A stretch of 64,000 nt of DNA from Lactiplantibacillus pingfangensis (GTDB lineage Bacteria; Bacillota; Bacilli; Lactobacillales; Lactobacillaceae): assembly GCF_005404945.1 (NCBI RefSeq), contig NZ_BJDG01000013.1, positions 1 to 64,000 of the forward strand, given 5' to 3'. The translations under genes were made by a program, and so were the position numbers. This document shows, one piece after another, positions 1 through 8,607 of the stretch; position 1 is the stretch's first letter, and each line of letters begins with the position of its first letter. The notes under the pieces are model-generated. The model ran no database searches, was not told the DNA's origin, and worked only from the letters and a program-made list of their open reading frames with translations.

Positions 1-13
1 TGGACATACAAAA

Positions 14-70
14 ATCCCTCCATGATAATCAGATGAATTATAGTATTTCATCTGACAACCATAGAGGGAT
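14..70 (+). promoter_or_regulatory. Nested inverted repeats masking a ribosome binding site
   Basis: ATCCCTC (14-20) can pair with GAGGGAT (64-70), and inside it CAGATGAA (30-37) pairs with TTCATCTG (47-54). The outer right arm contains the only plausible ribosome binding site (GAGGG) of the gene that starts at 79. Seen directly. That it controls translation is inference; it could also be part of an upstream terminator cut by the window edge. Confidence 0.4.
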
Positions 71-78
71 CATAACAT

Positions 79-1182
79 ATGTCAAAAAGAAAACTTTTTC
101 TAATCAGTCTCATTGTCATCTTGATCGTCGCTAGTATTGGTGGCGGCTATTGGTGGACGCATCGCAGCACCGATGATCCTAGCCATCAAGTTTATGTCGA
201 TAGCACTAATATTTCACCCGCCATTTCAACCACTAAAACTTTCTATCAAAGCTTTATCGCGGCCTATCCGCAACTAAAATCAGCCATTGATCACGACTCG
301 GAGCCTAATACTTACGCGGTTCCGGGACTTATTCAGACCAAAACATTACGCGCCGGCACCAAAACGGTTGGCAAAGCGACTGATATGGACCCACAAGGCT
401 TGGCAATCACACCGAAATACTTGATTATTTCTGCCTATAGCCGGAGCAAAAAATACAATTCCGTGCTCTACTTTATGGATAAGAAAACAGGGCAATATGT
501 TAAACAGATCGTCCTGCCGACAACCTCGCACGTTGGTGGCTTAGCCTATGATCCAATCAGCAAGCGGCTGTGGGTTGCAACGCAACGCGGGTTATCACAA
601 GCCACGCTGTCCGCCTATAATCAGGCGACATTAGCCAAAGCCAGCTTTAAGTCCTCACATCAAGCCACAAAATTTGATCACGTGGTCGCGTTACCGAATA
701 TCCCGCGTTCGTCGTTTATCGCTTATCACAACAACACGCTGTATACTGGGTATTTCTCTCAAGCCAGCCAAGGCAAGTTTATTAGTTATCCCTTGTCAAC
801 AAGTGGCATGCCACGTTTAAGCAGTCGTTCCGATGTGGATTTACGTGGCAAGCATCTCTATGACAGTTCATATACGACCAACAAGCAGCTCCAAGGCGTG
901 ACCTTTTATGAAGGCCAGATTCTCTTTTCACAATCGTTTGGTAACGCGCATTCTAACTTATTAACTTTCGACAATGACGGTCAAAAGACTTGGTTAGATT
1001 TTGACCATGATGACATGCTCAAAAGTGTTGCTTTACCACCTTATATGGAACAAGTCGCTGTCGATGGCTCTGATTTGTATGTGTTATTCGAATCCGGCTC
1101 ATCACATTACCGCTCACAAAAGCTAAGTATTCATGCCGATCGTATTATCAAGCTGAATTTAAAAACGCTCTTAGGGCAGTAA
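79..1182 (+). CDS. Membrane-anchored or secreted beta-propeller-like protein, function unknown
   Basis: The protein has 367 residues. Residues 1-27 are a short basic stretch followed by a hydrophobic segment (LFLISLIVILIVASIGG), so it is either a signal peptide or an N-terminal membrane anchor; there is no lipobox cysteine. From about residue 100 onward it shows short strand-like repeats (for example GLAITPKYLIISAY, GGLAYDPISKRLWVAT, LQGVTFYEGQILFSQS, VAVDGSDLYVLFES) typical of a six- or seven-bladed propeller of the YncE/NHL type. No catalytic motif is visible. It is followed by a strong terminator, so it is probably monocistronic. The exact ligand or role cannot be deduced. Confidence 0.75.
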   Translation: MSKRKLFLISLIVILIVASIGGGYWWTHRSTDDPSHQVYVDSTNISPAISTTKTFYQSFIAAYPQLKSAIDHDSEPNTYAVPGLIQTKTLRAGTKTVGKATDMDPQGLAITPKYLIISAYSRSKKYNSVLYFMDKKTGQYVKQIVLPTTSHVGGLAYDPISKRLWVATQRGLSQATLSAYNQATLAKASFKSSHQATKFDHVVALPNIPRSSFIAYHNNTLYTGYFSQASQGKFISYPLSTSGMPRLSSRSDVDLRGKHLYDSSYTTNKQLQGVTFYEGQILFSQSFGNAHSNLLTFDNDGQKTWLDFDHDDMLKSVALPPYMEQVAVDGSDLYVLFESGSSHYRSQKLSIHADRIIKLNLKTLLGQ

Positions 1183-1202
1183 AGCTTTCGATCTGGATTC
1201 GG

Positions 1203-1234
1203 TTTGCCACTTCCGGTCGCCACTGATTACATTT
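1203..1234 (-). repeat. Fragment of repeat family A (right end, inverted)
   Basis: GCCACTTCCGGTCGCCACTG reads, on the minus strand, as the conserved right end of family A (outer stem arm CAGTGGCGAC followed by the GGAAGTGGC tail). The left arm and the hairpins are missing, so it is a remnant. Confidence 0.6.
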
Positions 1235-1283
1235 TTAAAATCAAAGCGCCAAAAACAACTGATACAAACATTTAGACAATTCA

Positions 1284-1342
1284 AAATAGTAGCGGATCAT
1301 TACTTGAATTTTTTCAAGTATAATGATCCGCTACTATTTTTA
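1284..1342 (+). terminator. Rho-independent terminator, probably bidirectional
   Basis: The arms AAATAGTAGCGGATCATTA and its complement at 1324-1342 form a stem of more than 20 bp that continues into a T-rich end. It follows the gene at 79-1182. Confidence 0.9.
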
Positions 1343-1470
1343 GCCTTCATGAAAAAAAAGTAACTGATGACTCTTTCACAACGCTGTGTACATTATTAGA
1401 GACGAGTTAACCAAACTTACCAGCACAACATCTTCACTTTTCTCCATTAAGCCTGGTTAACAGTCGCTTA

Positions 1471-1572
1471 GCTGTAGGTTGGGACTGATCGCATCGGTCG
1501 CGAGGGCCAAGACGTGCCTGGCTTGGACCGGTCCCACGACCGCATGTGATCAGTCCCAACCGGAAGCGGCAA
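1471..1572 (+). repeat. Repeat family A, short version (copy A1)
   Basis: TAGCTG leader, then an outer stem GGTTGGGACTGATC (1477-1490) pairing perfectly with GATCAGTCCCAACC (1548-1561), then the conserved tail CGGAAGCGGCAA. Only the third internal hairpin (CCAAG / CTTGG) is kept; hairpins I and II of full copies are absent. The rest of the 1183-1700 gap holds a terminator, a family A fragment and no gene. Confidence 0.85.
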
Positions 1573-1700
1573 TCACCAATGAATTTTGCTATCAAGTTAA
1601 TTATGAAAAAAGCTTAGATAACCTTCATTTTTCAGTACTGGCAAGCCTTGCCGTCACTCACTATACTCAAGTTACTTGAAAACGAAAGGTGGTCATACGA

Positions 1701-1961
1701 ATGCTCATCGAAAATGAAACTCCGGCATTAACGATTATTGCTGCACAAATTGTGAAAGTTTTCTATCCGTTCATCCTAGCGCGCACGGAAACTGGTCAAT
1801 ACTTACACTTACAACTTTCTGATCGTGAACAACAAGACCCACTGTTTTGGGACAGCCTCCGCAGTATTTTACAGGCTCATCTGTGGGTCCCGATTGGACA
1901 ACATTACCATCAACTACTTGATGATGGCTGGCTGCAGCCGACCACGGTTACCCCTGTCTGA
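1701..1961 (+). CDS. Small hypothetical protein (86 aa)
   Basis: I do not recognise this family. The ATG at 1701 is chosen because AAAGGTGG (1685-1692) lies about 8 bases upstream; a GTG at 1689 overlaps that site. The protein is acidic to neutral, rich in aromatic residues near the end (LFWDSLRSILQAHLWVPIGQHYHQLL), has no signal peptide and no membrane segment. It lies 85 bp upstream of the DedA gene in the same direction without a clear terminator between, so the two may be co-transcribed. Confidence 0.65.
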   Translation: MLIENETPALTIIAAQIVKVFYPFILARTETGQYLHLQLSDREQQDPLFWDSLRSILQAHLWVPIGQHYHQLLDDGWLQPTTVTPV

Positions 1962-2046
1962 GAAATCCTCAGGAATTTTTCACTTGTCGTAAGGGGCAAG
2001 CTTCCGCGCCAACCAGTATGCTTAATAAAAAAAACGAGGTAATCCC

Positions 2047-2688
2047 ATGACAACAATTTTAGCCATGTTCTTCCATTTAAATACGATTTTACCCCAACTC
2101 ATTGCCAGCTTCGGTAATTGGATCTATGTCGGTCTGTTCTTACTCATTTTTATTGAAACTGGACTAGTCGTCTTCCCGTTCCTGCCTGGTGACTCAATCT
2201 TATTCCTATGCGGCTCATTAGCAGCCATGGCCAGCGGGTCCCTCAACATTTGGGTTCTAGCCGCCACCCTCACACTCGCCGCCATTCTTGGTGACTTATG
2301 TAATTTTGAAATTGGCAAACGCTTTGGCGCTTATGTTTTAAATAACAATCGGCTCAAACGTTTCATTAAGCCTAAATACGTCCAAGACTCACAAGAATTT
2401 TTTGACCGTCATGGGAGCTTGGCAATCTTTCTAGGGCGCTTTGTCCCAATCATTCGGACCCTAGTGCCATTCACTGCTGGCATGAGTGCCATGCATTATC
2501 CAACTTTTGCACGCTACAACATCATTGGTGGGATCAGTTGGATTGTCGTCACGCTTGGCGCTGGCTTCCTATTCGGCAATATTAGTTTCGTCCAACAACA
2601 TTTCGAACTAATCATGCTCGCAATCGTCTTCATCTCTTTGATCCCTGTCGGCATTAGCATGCTGAATCGACGCAAAACGGTTGAATAA
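2047..2688 (+). CDS. DedA family inner-membrane protein
   Basis: 213 residues, highly hydrophobic. The DedA/SNARE-associated signature is present: an acidic residue in FIETGLVVFPFLPGDS (about 35-50) and GRFVPIIRTLVPFTAGMSAM (about 138-157), with the arginines that mark the family. Members of this family act as lipid flippases or scramblases (undecaprenyl phosphate or phosphatidylethanolamine) or support membrane potential; which applies here cannot be told. A good AACGAGG ribosome binding site precedes the ATG. The next gene, a response regulator-like protein, starts 32 bp downstream on the same strand. Confidence 0.9.
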   Translation: MTTILAMFFHLNTILPQLIASFGNWIYVGLFLLIFIETGLVVFPFLPGDSILFLCGSLAAMASGSLNIWVLAATLTLAAILGDLCNFEIGKRFGAYVLNNNRLKRFIKPKYVQDSQEFFDRHGSLAIFLGRFVPIIRTLVPFTAGMSAMHYPTFARYNIIGGISWIVVTLGAGFLFGNISFVQQHFELIMLAIVFISLIPVGISMLNRRKTVE

Positions 2689-2720
2689 CCACAATTTTTT
2701 AAAGTAAAAGAGGTCTACGG

Positions 2721-3401
2721 ATGGCAAAAATATTAATCGTGGCCCAACAAGATCCGCTACTAAATCAGCTCATTAGCTATTTACGGCAAAATCATTTCGG
2801 CCTCAAAACAATGACCAACAACGCTGACGCGACGCGACTCGCTGAACGTCACCCCGGGAGTTTTAGTCTCATTATTTTAAATTGGCAAGGTGCCAATTCA
2901 AAAACCTTGTCACAAATTCAGCGCCTTCGGCAGTCGCCAACCACTGCCATCATGGTCGTGACGACCATCACGGATACCGCACAAAAGATTGCCGTCTTAA
3001 CGGCTGGAGCAGATGATTTTGTGACCGAGCCACTGAGCTTACTCGAGTTAATTACTCGTGTGCGGGTCCTACTCCGTCGTCAATCCGGCGTGCAAACAAG
3101 CGGCAGTCAATTTCGATATAGTGATTTACTCATTGATACTAAAACGCGCCAAGTTTGGCGCAATGGTGTCTTGATTCAATTAACCCAACGTGAATACCAA
3201 TTATTATTAGTATTGGTCCAGCATGCGGAGGTTCAGTTAAGTCGTGCCGACTTACTAGCCTTAGCTTGGGGCGCCGACTTTACCGGTCAGCCCAACTTGA
3301 TTGATGTCTACATTCGCTACTTACGCCAAAAATTAGCCCTGACTACCACGCACCAACTGATTAAAACGGTGCGTGGCGTGGGCTATTGCTTACAAGCTTA
3401 G
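2721..3401 (+). CDS. OmpR-type response regulator with a non-phosphorylatable receiver
   Basis: 226 residues: receiver domain 1-120 and winged-helix DNA-binding domain about 128-226 (QLTQREYQLLLVL ... IDVYIRYLRQKL ... TVRGVGYCL). The receiver has lost its chemistry: the acidic pair that should be at 8-9 is A8-Q9, the phospho-acceptor aspartate is N54 (IILNW), and the conserved lysine is E103 (FVTEP). The paralogue 420 bp downstream has all of them (D8, D9, D54, K103). No histidine kinase is nearby. It may therefore act constitutively, by dimerising with its paralogue, or through another ligand. It follows the DedA gene closely (AAAGAGG ribosome binding site). Confidence 0.9.
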   Translation: MAKILIVAQQDPLLNQLISYLRQNHFGLKTMTNNADATRLAERHPGSFSLIILNWQGANSKTLSQIQRLRQSPTTAIMVVTTITDTAQKIAVLTAGADDFVTEPLSLLELITRVRVLLRRQSGVQTSGSQFRYSDLLIDTKTRQVWRNGVLIQLTQREYQLLLVLVQHAEVQLSRADLLALAWGADFTGQPNLIDVYIRYLRQKLALTTTHQLIKTVRGVGYCLQA

Positions 3402-3502
3402 CCAAAAAGGCGCGCATCTTTCGCGATGGGCGCTTTTTGACTGGCGTCAGCAACGGTCGCTCCCAAACCAAACTCGTGGTAAACGCGCCGTCAGTCAGAA
3501 AC

Positions 3503-3553
3503 GTTGTCCCACGGCCGCATATTATCAGTGGCAACCGGAAGCGACAACTTTTA
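3503..3553 (+). repeat. Fragment of repeat family A (right half)
   Basis: TCCCACGGCCGCATATTATCAGTGGC followed by CCGGAAGCGACAA is the right arm and tail of family A, read here in shortened form. No matching left arm is seen. The 3402-3819 gap otherwise contains an ACTAGCAATAT/ATATTGCTAGT hairpin (3632-3664) and the promoter region of the next gene. Confidence 0.55.
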
Positions 3554-3697
3554 ACTACAGACTAAAAAAGAGCCTGGTTTTCCTTCCCAGACCCTCAAAG
3601 AACCGGCTATTATGACTAATAATGGCTGATCACTAGCAATATTGCGAGTGACTATATTGCTAGTATAAGAAGTTGTCAGTTTGAACGCCAGTGCAAC

Positions 3698-3725
3698 TTT
3701 CTGAAACTTTTCTGAGATTTTCTTA
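3698..3725 (+). promoter_or_regulatory. Three direct repeats, likely response-regulator binding box
   Basis: TTTCTGA at 3698, TTTCTGA at 3709 and TTTCTTA at 3719 are spaced 11 and 10 bp, one helical turn, as is usual for OmpR/PhoB-type sites. They lie about 100 bp upstream of the canonical response regulator gene, so autoregulation is a reasonable inference. Confidence 0.45.
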
Positions 3726-3819
3726 GACTGTAACCAAAATTTAGTAATTGGTTATAGTTGTCCCATTTCATAATTATCACTATACTAAATACAAATAACT
3801 CAATCAGAGGTCCAATCGA

Positions 3820-4515
3820 ATGCCAAAAATTTTATTAGTAGATGATGAAGCCAGTGTCGTTGACTTTTTACAGCAAGAATTAGTTTTTGAAGACTATCAA
3901 GTCGTCACTGCAGCAGATGGGCAGGCGGCCTATGACACGTATCAACAACAAAAAGATAGCTTGGATCTGATTATTTTAGATTGGATGCTACCTAAGATGG
4001 ATGGACTCGAAGTCCTACGTCGCATCCGTAAACACGATGAGATTCCGGTGATCATGATGACTGCGCGTGACTATGTCAGTGATAAAGTTGCCGGGCTTGA
4101 CGGTGGTGCAGATGACTACATCACCAAACCTTTTGATACCGAAGAACTGCTAGCCCGCGTTCGCGTCATTTTGCGACATGAAGAACGCCAGCAGAATGTC
4201 AAAGAAGTTTATCAATTTTCAGATCTAGAACTTAATACTAAAGCTCGGCAAGTTAAACGAAATCAACGGCTCGTGCAATTAACCCAACGGGAATATGACC
4301 TGTTACTCGCACTGCTCAAAAATGCGCCAGAAACCTTGACGCGCGATGAGTTGTTGGACCAAGTGTGGGGTGTGGATTTTGAAGGCCAACCGAACATTGT
4401 TGATGTCTATGTCCGTTACTTACGCCATAAAATTGATACCGAAGCTGATTTTAAATTGATTCACACTGTTCGCGGCGTTGGTTACTGCTTACGCGATGAT
4501 CACCATACGTCATGA
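3820..4515 (+). CDS. Orphan OmpR/PhoB-family response regulator
   Basis: 231 residues with an intact receiver (D8, D9, phospho-acceptor D54 in IILDW, T81, K103 in ITKP) and a C-terminal winged helix (LTQREYDLLLALL, VDVYVRYLRHKI, TVRGVGYCL). It controls transcription after phosphorylation by a sensor kinase, but no kinase gene adjoins; the next gene encodes a YfhO protein. It is about 50 percent identical by eye to the degenerate paralogue just upstream, so the pair arose by duplication. The target cannot be named; its own promoter carries tandem TTTCTGA repeats. Confidence 0.93.
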   Translation: MPKILLVDDEASVVDFLQQELVFEDYQVVTAADGQAAYDTYQQQKDSLDLIILDWMLPKMDGLEVLRRIRKHDEIPVIMMTARDYVSDKVAGLDGGADDYITKPFDTEELLARVRVILRHEERQQNVKEVYQFSDLELNTKARQVKRNQRLVQLTQREYDLLLALLKNAPETLTRDELLDQVWGVDFEGQPNIVDVYVRYLRHKIDTEADFKLIHTVRGVGYCLRDDHHTS

Positions 4516-4669
4516 TTCCAGAAATTAACCCGACTTAACAGACTGACTCGCTTCAAGTTATCGCTTGTCGCGAGCCAGTTTGGCGTTAAAGTAGTAATTC
4601 CAGCTAATCGTTAGTATTATTCTGAAAAAAAATCAGAAACTTCTCGTTTTACCTGAGTGGTTACGCGTC

Positions 4670-4697
4670 ACGATAGTTCGTATACTAGGACTATCGT
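4670..4697 (+). promoter_or_regulatory. Inverted repeat spanning the -10 of the yfhO-like gene
   Basis: ACGATAGT (4670-4677) and ACTATCGT (4690-4697) flank a TATACT -10 hexamer (4681-4686). A repressor bound here would block the promoter. A TTCTGA...TCAGAA inverted repeat lies just upstream near 4619-4638. Confidence 0.4.
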
Positions 4698-4726
4698 AAT
4701 TAAACTGTATCGGAGCTGAGCGACAA

Positions 4727-7279
4727 ATGTCAAAATCGAATCAAACGAAACGTTGGCTCGTGCCAATTGTGGCCGGACTTGCTGCTCTTGTGATTATGTC
4801 TCTTGTTTTTGCAATCAAAGACATCACCCCATTTGGCAATCATAATTTACTTTTCAGTGACCTTGGTGGCCAATATTTATCTTTCTTTACCGCATATCGA
4901 CACGCGCTTTTAACGCATAGTTTTCAATTGTATTCCTTCTCCCAATCTTTGGGCGGCAACGCCTTGCCAACAATTGCCTACTATTTATTAAGTCCGTTTA
5001 ATTTGCTCATTTTACTTTTTCCAGCGGCAAATATCCCAACCGGCTTAAACGTCATTATTCTCGTAAAAATCATGGCAATTGCCATCACAATGACTAGCTT
5101 CCTACAGACGCATTTTCAAACCCGTCGCTGGTCAATCGCCATTTTTGGCGTCGCCTTTAGCTTATCCGGCTTTGTGGCCTTAAACTATTTCACGATTATG
5201 TGGTTAGACGCCCTAATCTGGTTGCCACTAGTGATCAAGGGGTTAGAACGCCTCGTTAAAACCGGTCACCGTGGGCCATTTTTCTGGTGGCTATGGGTCA
5301 GCATCGTGACCGATTACTATCTCGGATACATGACATGCCTGTTTGTCGTTTACTACTTCATCACCCAATTGATCACCATGAAACAACCCGGAGCGTCCTT
5401 TTGGCAAACGGTCAAAACTCAACATCGGTTAATCATCCGCGTTGTCACAACTGCCGTACTCAGCGGTCTCAGCACGCTATTCGTCTTAATTCCAACCGGT
5501 TTAGGTATGTTGCAAACCGCCAAATCGAGTGTTCAATTGAGTTATTACTTACCATTCCCACAGTTTGGCCTTGGTATTTTTAGTCAACTGGGTCTGGGGG
5601 CAAATAATTATATGACGCGCCTATCGCATGCCCCAACTATTTTCAGTAGTACATTGGTTATCTTGCTTGTCTTAGTCTACTTCGTCCATCCGAAAATTAG
5701 TCGTCAACATAAATGGCATAACGGCGGCTTGCTCGTTGCCCTATTGTTGACGATGGAAATCAACACGTTGAATACCATTTGGCACATGTTCCAACGGCCA
5801 GCCGGCTTTCCGTATCGCGAAGCCTTCTTTGTCAGTTTCGTCTTAGTGATGATTGCTTGTGAAGCTTGGCTCGCCCAACCGGAAAAAATCAATCGGCGTT
5901 GGCAATGGTTATTACCAACAATCTTAGGCGCCGCTTTAACGCTTGGTTGGTTGTCTCGGCACTGGTCTTCAGCACCGTTGGCGACATCCACTTGGCTGTT
6001 GAGTCTTGGCTTTGTCCTCGTCACCGCCAGCATTCTCTTTATCACCAATCGGCGTCTGCGGGTCATCCTCTTAGCTGGAACCGTGGCAACCGAATTAACC
6101 GCCAATGGGGTCTTGAACATGCAGTACTCACCACTCGGCAACCAGTCGACATTTGTCAAAGCGTACAAAGTTGAATACCGGCAAATGCACTCAGTTAATG
6201 ATCCAGATGGCCAATTGTACCGGGTTGAAAATGATAACACCTTGATTAATCAAGCTTACAATTACAACACGAAGTATCGTAATTATAATGATCCAATGTT
6301 GTTTAACTTCCATGACATTACTTATTACAGCTCAACTTTTGATAATCAGACACGGGTCATGCTGAGATCACTTGGCTTATTCAGTAAAAATGTTCGGCGT
6401 GTCAGTTCAGAAGGTTTAAATCCGGTCAGTGCGCTCTTGTTAGACATCAAGTACGATGTCACTTTGAGTCAAAATGGCCAGTCAACGACCGAAACGCTGA
6501 GTCAAAACGGCTTAGGCTTTACGGCCACGGATGCGTTCGCTAACTTAAATCTGCATCCTAGTTCCGCGATTACGAATCAAGAGAACATCCTGCAAAGCTT
6601 GATTCCAAGCAATAGTCCCTACTTTGCTAAACCGACTGTCTTGAGTGACCAGGTCAAAGTTGATCCTAAGGCGACCACTTATCACGACTTGCATACCGTT
6701 AAATTACGGGTGAACACGTCTGGCGACTTGTACTATGATGATACCGCCGGTCAAACCAAGTATTCAACGATGCGCGTGAATGGCAAACTTATCCCAAGTA
6801 AGTTCAATGCTGACGGTGATGTGACGCTTCGAGATCTAGGTTCCTTCAAAAAAGGCACGGTTGTAACCTTGACCGTCAAACGCACAAGTAAGACTTTGGG
6901 CAGCAAAGTTCATCTGGGGAGCCTCGATGCCACTAAATTCATCCGGCTTACTCACAGCTTGAAAAAAGAAAGTTTCACACCGACTTATCATGTGACTGGC
7001 ACCCAAACAGTTGTCAGCGGCACGGTTAATAACCAATCGAATCAACACTGGCTTTACGTTGCCATTCCGGCTGATAGCGGTTGGCAAGCGAGCGTCAATG
7101 GTCAATCCGTCACGACAAAGACCGTCCTTGGCGGCATGCTAGCCGTCCCAATCACTGCCGGTCAAAATCAAGTTAAATTGGTTTATCATGTACCAGGCTT
7201 CCGAGCCGGACTAGCAATTTCCGCGGCAAGTCTACTCATCTTTGGCGCAGTCGTCTACTTCCGTCGTCAAAACAACTAA
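4727..7279 (+). CDS. YfhO family multi-pass membrane protein
   Basis: 850 residues. About a dozen membrane segments fill residues 10-470, followed by a large extracellular beta-rich domain (about 480-825) and a final membrane helix (826-845) ending in RRQNN. The first loop (FSDLGGQYLSFFTAYRHAL) and the WLDALIWLPLVI region are typical of YfhO/DUF-type GT-C-like proteins. In Bacillus and Listeria, YfhO-type proteins work with undecaprenyl-phosphate-linked sugars to glycosylate lipoteichoic or wall teichoic acid outside the cell; a similar role is inferred. No partner CsbB-type glycosyltransferase gene is next to it. It has its own promoter region and a strong terminator, so it is monocistronic. 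Confidence 0.88.
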   Translation: MSKSNQTKRWLVPIVAGLAALVIMSLVFAIKDITPFGNHNLLFSDLGGQYLSFFTAYRHALLTHSFQLYSFSQSLGGNALPTIAYYLLSPFNLLILLFPAANIPTGLNVIILVKIMAIAITMTSFLQTHFQTRRWSIAIFGVAFSLSGFVALNYFTIMWLDALIWLPLVIKGLERLVKTGHRGPFFWWLWVSIVTDYYLGYMTCLFVVYYFITQLITMKQPGASFWQTVKTQHRLIIRVVTTAVLSGLSTLFVLIPTGLGMLQTAKSSVQLSYYLPFPQFGLGIFSQLGLGANNYMTRLSHAPTIFSSTLVILLVLVYFVHPKISRQHKWHNGGLLVALLLTMEINTLNTIWHMFQRPAGFPYREAFFVSFVLVMIACEAWLAQPEKINRRWQWLLPTILGAALTLGWLSRHWSSAPLATSTWLLSLGFVLVTASILFITNRRLRVILLAGTVATELTANGVLNMQYSPLGNQSTFVKAYKVEYRQMHSVNDPDGQLYRVENDNTLINQAYNYNTKYRNYNDPMLFNFHDITYYSSTFDNQTRVMLRSLGLFSKNVRRVSSEGLNPVSALLLDIKYDVTLSQNGQSTTETLSQNGLGFTATDAFANLNLHPSSAITNQENILQSLIPSNSPYFAKPTVLSDQVKVDPKATTYHDLHTVKLRVNTSGDLYYDDTAGQTKYSTMRVNGKLIPSKFNADGDVTLRDLGSFKKGTVVTLTVKRTSKTLGSKVHLGSLDATKFIRLTHSLKKESFTPTYHVTGTQTVVSGTVNNQSNQHWLYVAIPADSGWQASVNGQSVTTKTVLGGMLAVPITAGQNQVKLVYHVPGFRAGLAISAASLLIFGAVVYFRRQNN

Positions 7280-7293
7280 GTTTCAACCGCGAA

Positions 7294-7337
7294 AAAAGGT
7301 GCCCCCGCAGCCAATTCTGGTTGCAGGGGCACCTTTT
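7294..7337 (+). terminator. Bidirectional terminator between convergent genes
   Basis: AAAAGGTGCCCC and AGGGGCACCTTTT form the base of a GC-rich stem with an inner CGCAGCC/GGTTGC helix; T-runs on both strands. Confidence 0.93.
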
Positions 7338-7376
7338 CTGATTTCTTGATCACATTCTAATCTTCAATTTGACCGG

Positions 7377-7712
7377 CTAATCCGTTTCATCGCATAACAC
7401 CGTCGTCAAGTGATCCCGGTCAACGTGGGCGAGGCCCCAATCACAAATTGTATCCAACACTGGGATCATCGAGTGACCATTTTCAGTTAATTGATAGGCC
7501 ACATGCAATGGCTGTTCGTGAAAGTCATGGCGTTGGACTAAGCCATCCGCTATTAACTGTTGCAACTGCTCGGCCAAAATTTTATGCGTGACATTCAGTG
7601 TGCGTTGCAGCTGGTTAAACCGGCCTTCACCGTCAGCCAGCTCATATAAAATCAAAATTTTCCATTTACCACGGATCATTTGCATCGTGGCATCAAATTC
7701 ATTTGCGTACAT
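7377..7712 (-). CDS. HxlR family winged-helix regulator
   Basis: 111 residues from the ATG at 7712, which has GGAGGG 6 bases upstream; a longer reading to 7757 has no ribosome binding site. The HxlR core is clear: MIRGKWKILILYELADGEGRFNQLQRTL, then the recognition helix THKILAEQLQQLIADGLV and the wing with YQLTENG. Such proteins often sense electrophiles, aldehydes or quinones through cysteines; here the cysteines are in CDWGL and VLCDE near the end. It is divergent from a short-chain dehydrogenase gene, the usual arrangement for a regulator and its target. Confidence 0.9.
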   Translation of the reverse strand: MYANEFDATMQMIRGKWKILILYELADGEGRFNQLQRTLNVTHKILAEQLQQLIADGLVQRHDFHEQPLHVAYQLTENGHSMIPVLDTICDWGLAHVDRDHLTTVLCDETD

Positions 7713-7727
7713 CTCGACCCTCCATGA

Positions 7728-7754
7728 CCTAGTTACTAAAAAGTGCGTACTAGG
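7728..7754. promoter_or_regulatory. Candidate HxlR operator
   Basis: CCTAGT (7728-7733) and ACTAGG (7749-7754) are inverted arms around TACTAAAAAGTGCGT, just upstream of the regulator gene and of a TATACT -10 (7773-7778) for the divergent dehydrogenase gene. Confidence 0.4.
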
Positions 7755-7833
7755 CAAATTGCCAATTCAGATTATACTTATCTCTTGTATTCGTCAAATC
7801 AGACAATTTAATTAAAAGGAAGTTTAAACTCAA

Positions 7834-8559
7834 ATGAAATCATTAATCGTTATTACCGGTGCAAGTTCCGGGTTCGGAGCCGAAATGGCCAAAGTTTTCA
7901 ACGCTGACCAACACCCCTTATTACTACTTGGCCGCAATACGGCTAAAATCGCGGCCTTAAATCTGGCTGGTGACGTCTTGATTAAGCATGCCGATGTCAC
8001 TAATCAAGCGGAATTACGTGATGCCATCGCAGCCGCCGAAGCGCTTTATGGGCCAACTGACTTGTTAATCAATAACGCCGGCGTGATGTTGCTCGGCAAT
8101 GTTTGGCAACAATCCCCCACCGAATGGCAAACCATGCTCGACACTAACGTCATGGGCGTCTTAAACGGGATTCAACTTGTCTTACCACAAATGACTGAAC
8201 GGCAACACGGCACAATTATTAACGTCTCTTCAATTGCTGGTTTTAAAGCCTTTCAAAATCATGCGGCCTACGTTGCCAGTAAATTCGGCGTCCACGGCTT
8301 AACGGAAACAATCCGCCAAGAAGTCGCGGCTAAAAATGTGCGACTCATGCTAGTTGCACCTGGCGCAGCCGAAACGAACTTACTCACCCACGTCACCGAT
8401 GACCACGCCTTGACTGAATATGAGGCTTGGAAACAAACTATGGGCGGGGTTACCCTTGATCCAAAGCACGTTGCCGAAACCGTTAAGTTTATGTACGACA
8501 TGCCACAAGAAGTCAATATCCGTGAAGTCGACATCGCTGCGACCCGGCAAGACAGCTAA
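7834..8559 (+). CDS. Short-chain dehydrogenase/reductase (SDR)
   Basis: 241 residues, full length for a classical SDR. The cofactor motif TGASSGFG is at 8-15, NNAG follows the fourth strand, and the catalytic set is INVSSIAG (serine) with Y146-x-x-x-K150 in AAYVASK. The reaction is NAD(P)(H)-dependent oxidation or reduction of a carbonyl or hydroxyl; the substrate is unknown. Closest in style to the YdfG/clavaldehyde-type SDRs. The divergent HxlR gene suggests induction by a reactive carbonyl or quinone (inference). AAAAGGAAG precedes the start. Confidence 0.93.
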   Translation: MKSLIVITGASSGFGAEMAKVFNADQHPLLLLGRNTAKIAALNLAGDVLIKHADVTNQAELRDAIAAAEALYGPTDLLINNAGVMLLGNVWQQSPTEWQTMLDTNVMGVLNGIQLVLPQMTERQHGTIINVSSIAGFKAFQNHAAYVASKFGVHGLTETIRQEVAAKNVRLMLVAPGAAETNLLTHVTDDHALTEYEAWKQTMGGVTLDPKHVAETVKFMYDMPQEVNIREVDIAATRQDS

Positions 8560-8607
8560 GGGATAATAAAGTATCTAATATTTTAATTTTTAAATAACAG
8601 CGCCACA

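Noticed and set aside
1479-1679. 66-aa frame starting MGLIASV
   Set aside because: It lies inside repeat copy A1 and the same kind of frame (MGL...) recurs in other copies with no ribosome binding site.
3373-3615. 80-aa frame overlapping the end of the degenerate response regulator
   Set aside because: Covers a family A fragment and a spacer; no ribosome binding site; composition unlike a protein.
5704-6240. 178-aa frame antisense to the yfhO-like gene
   Set aside because: Shadow of a clear membrane-protein gene on the other strand, without start signals.
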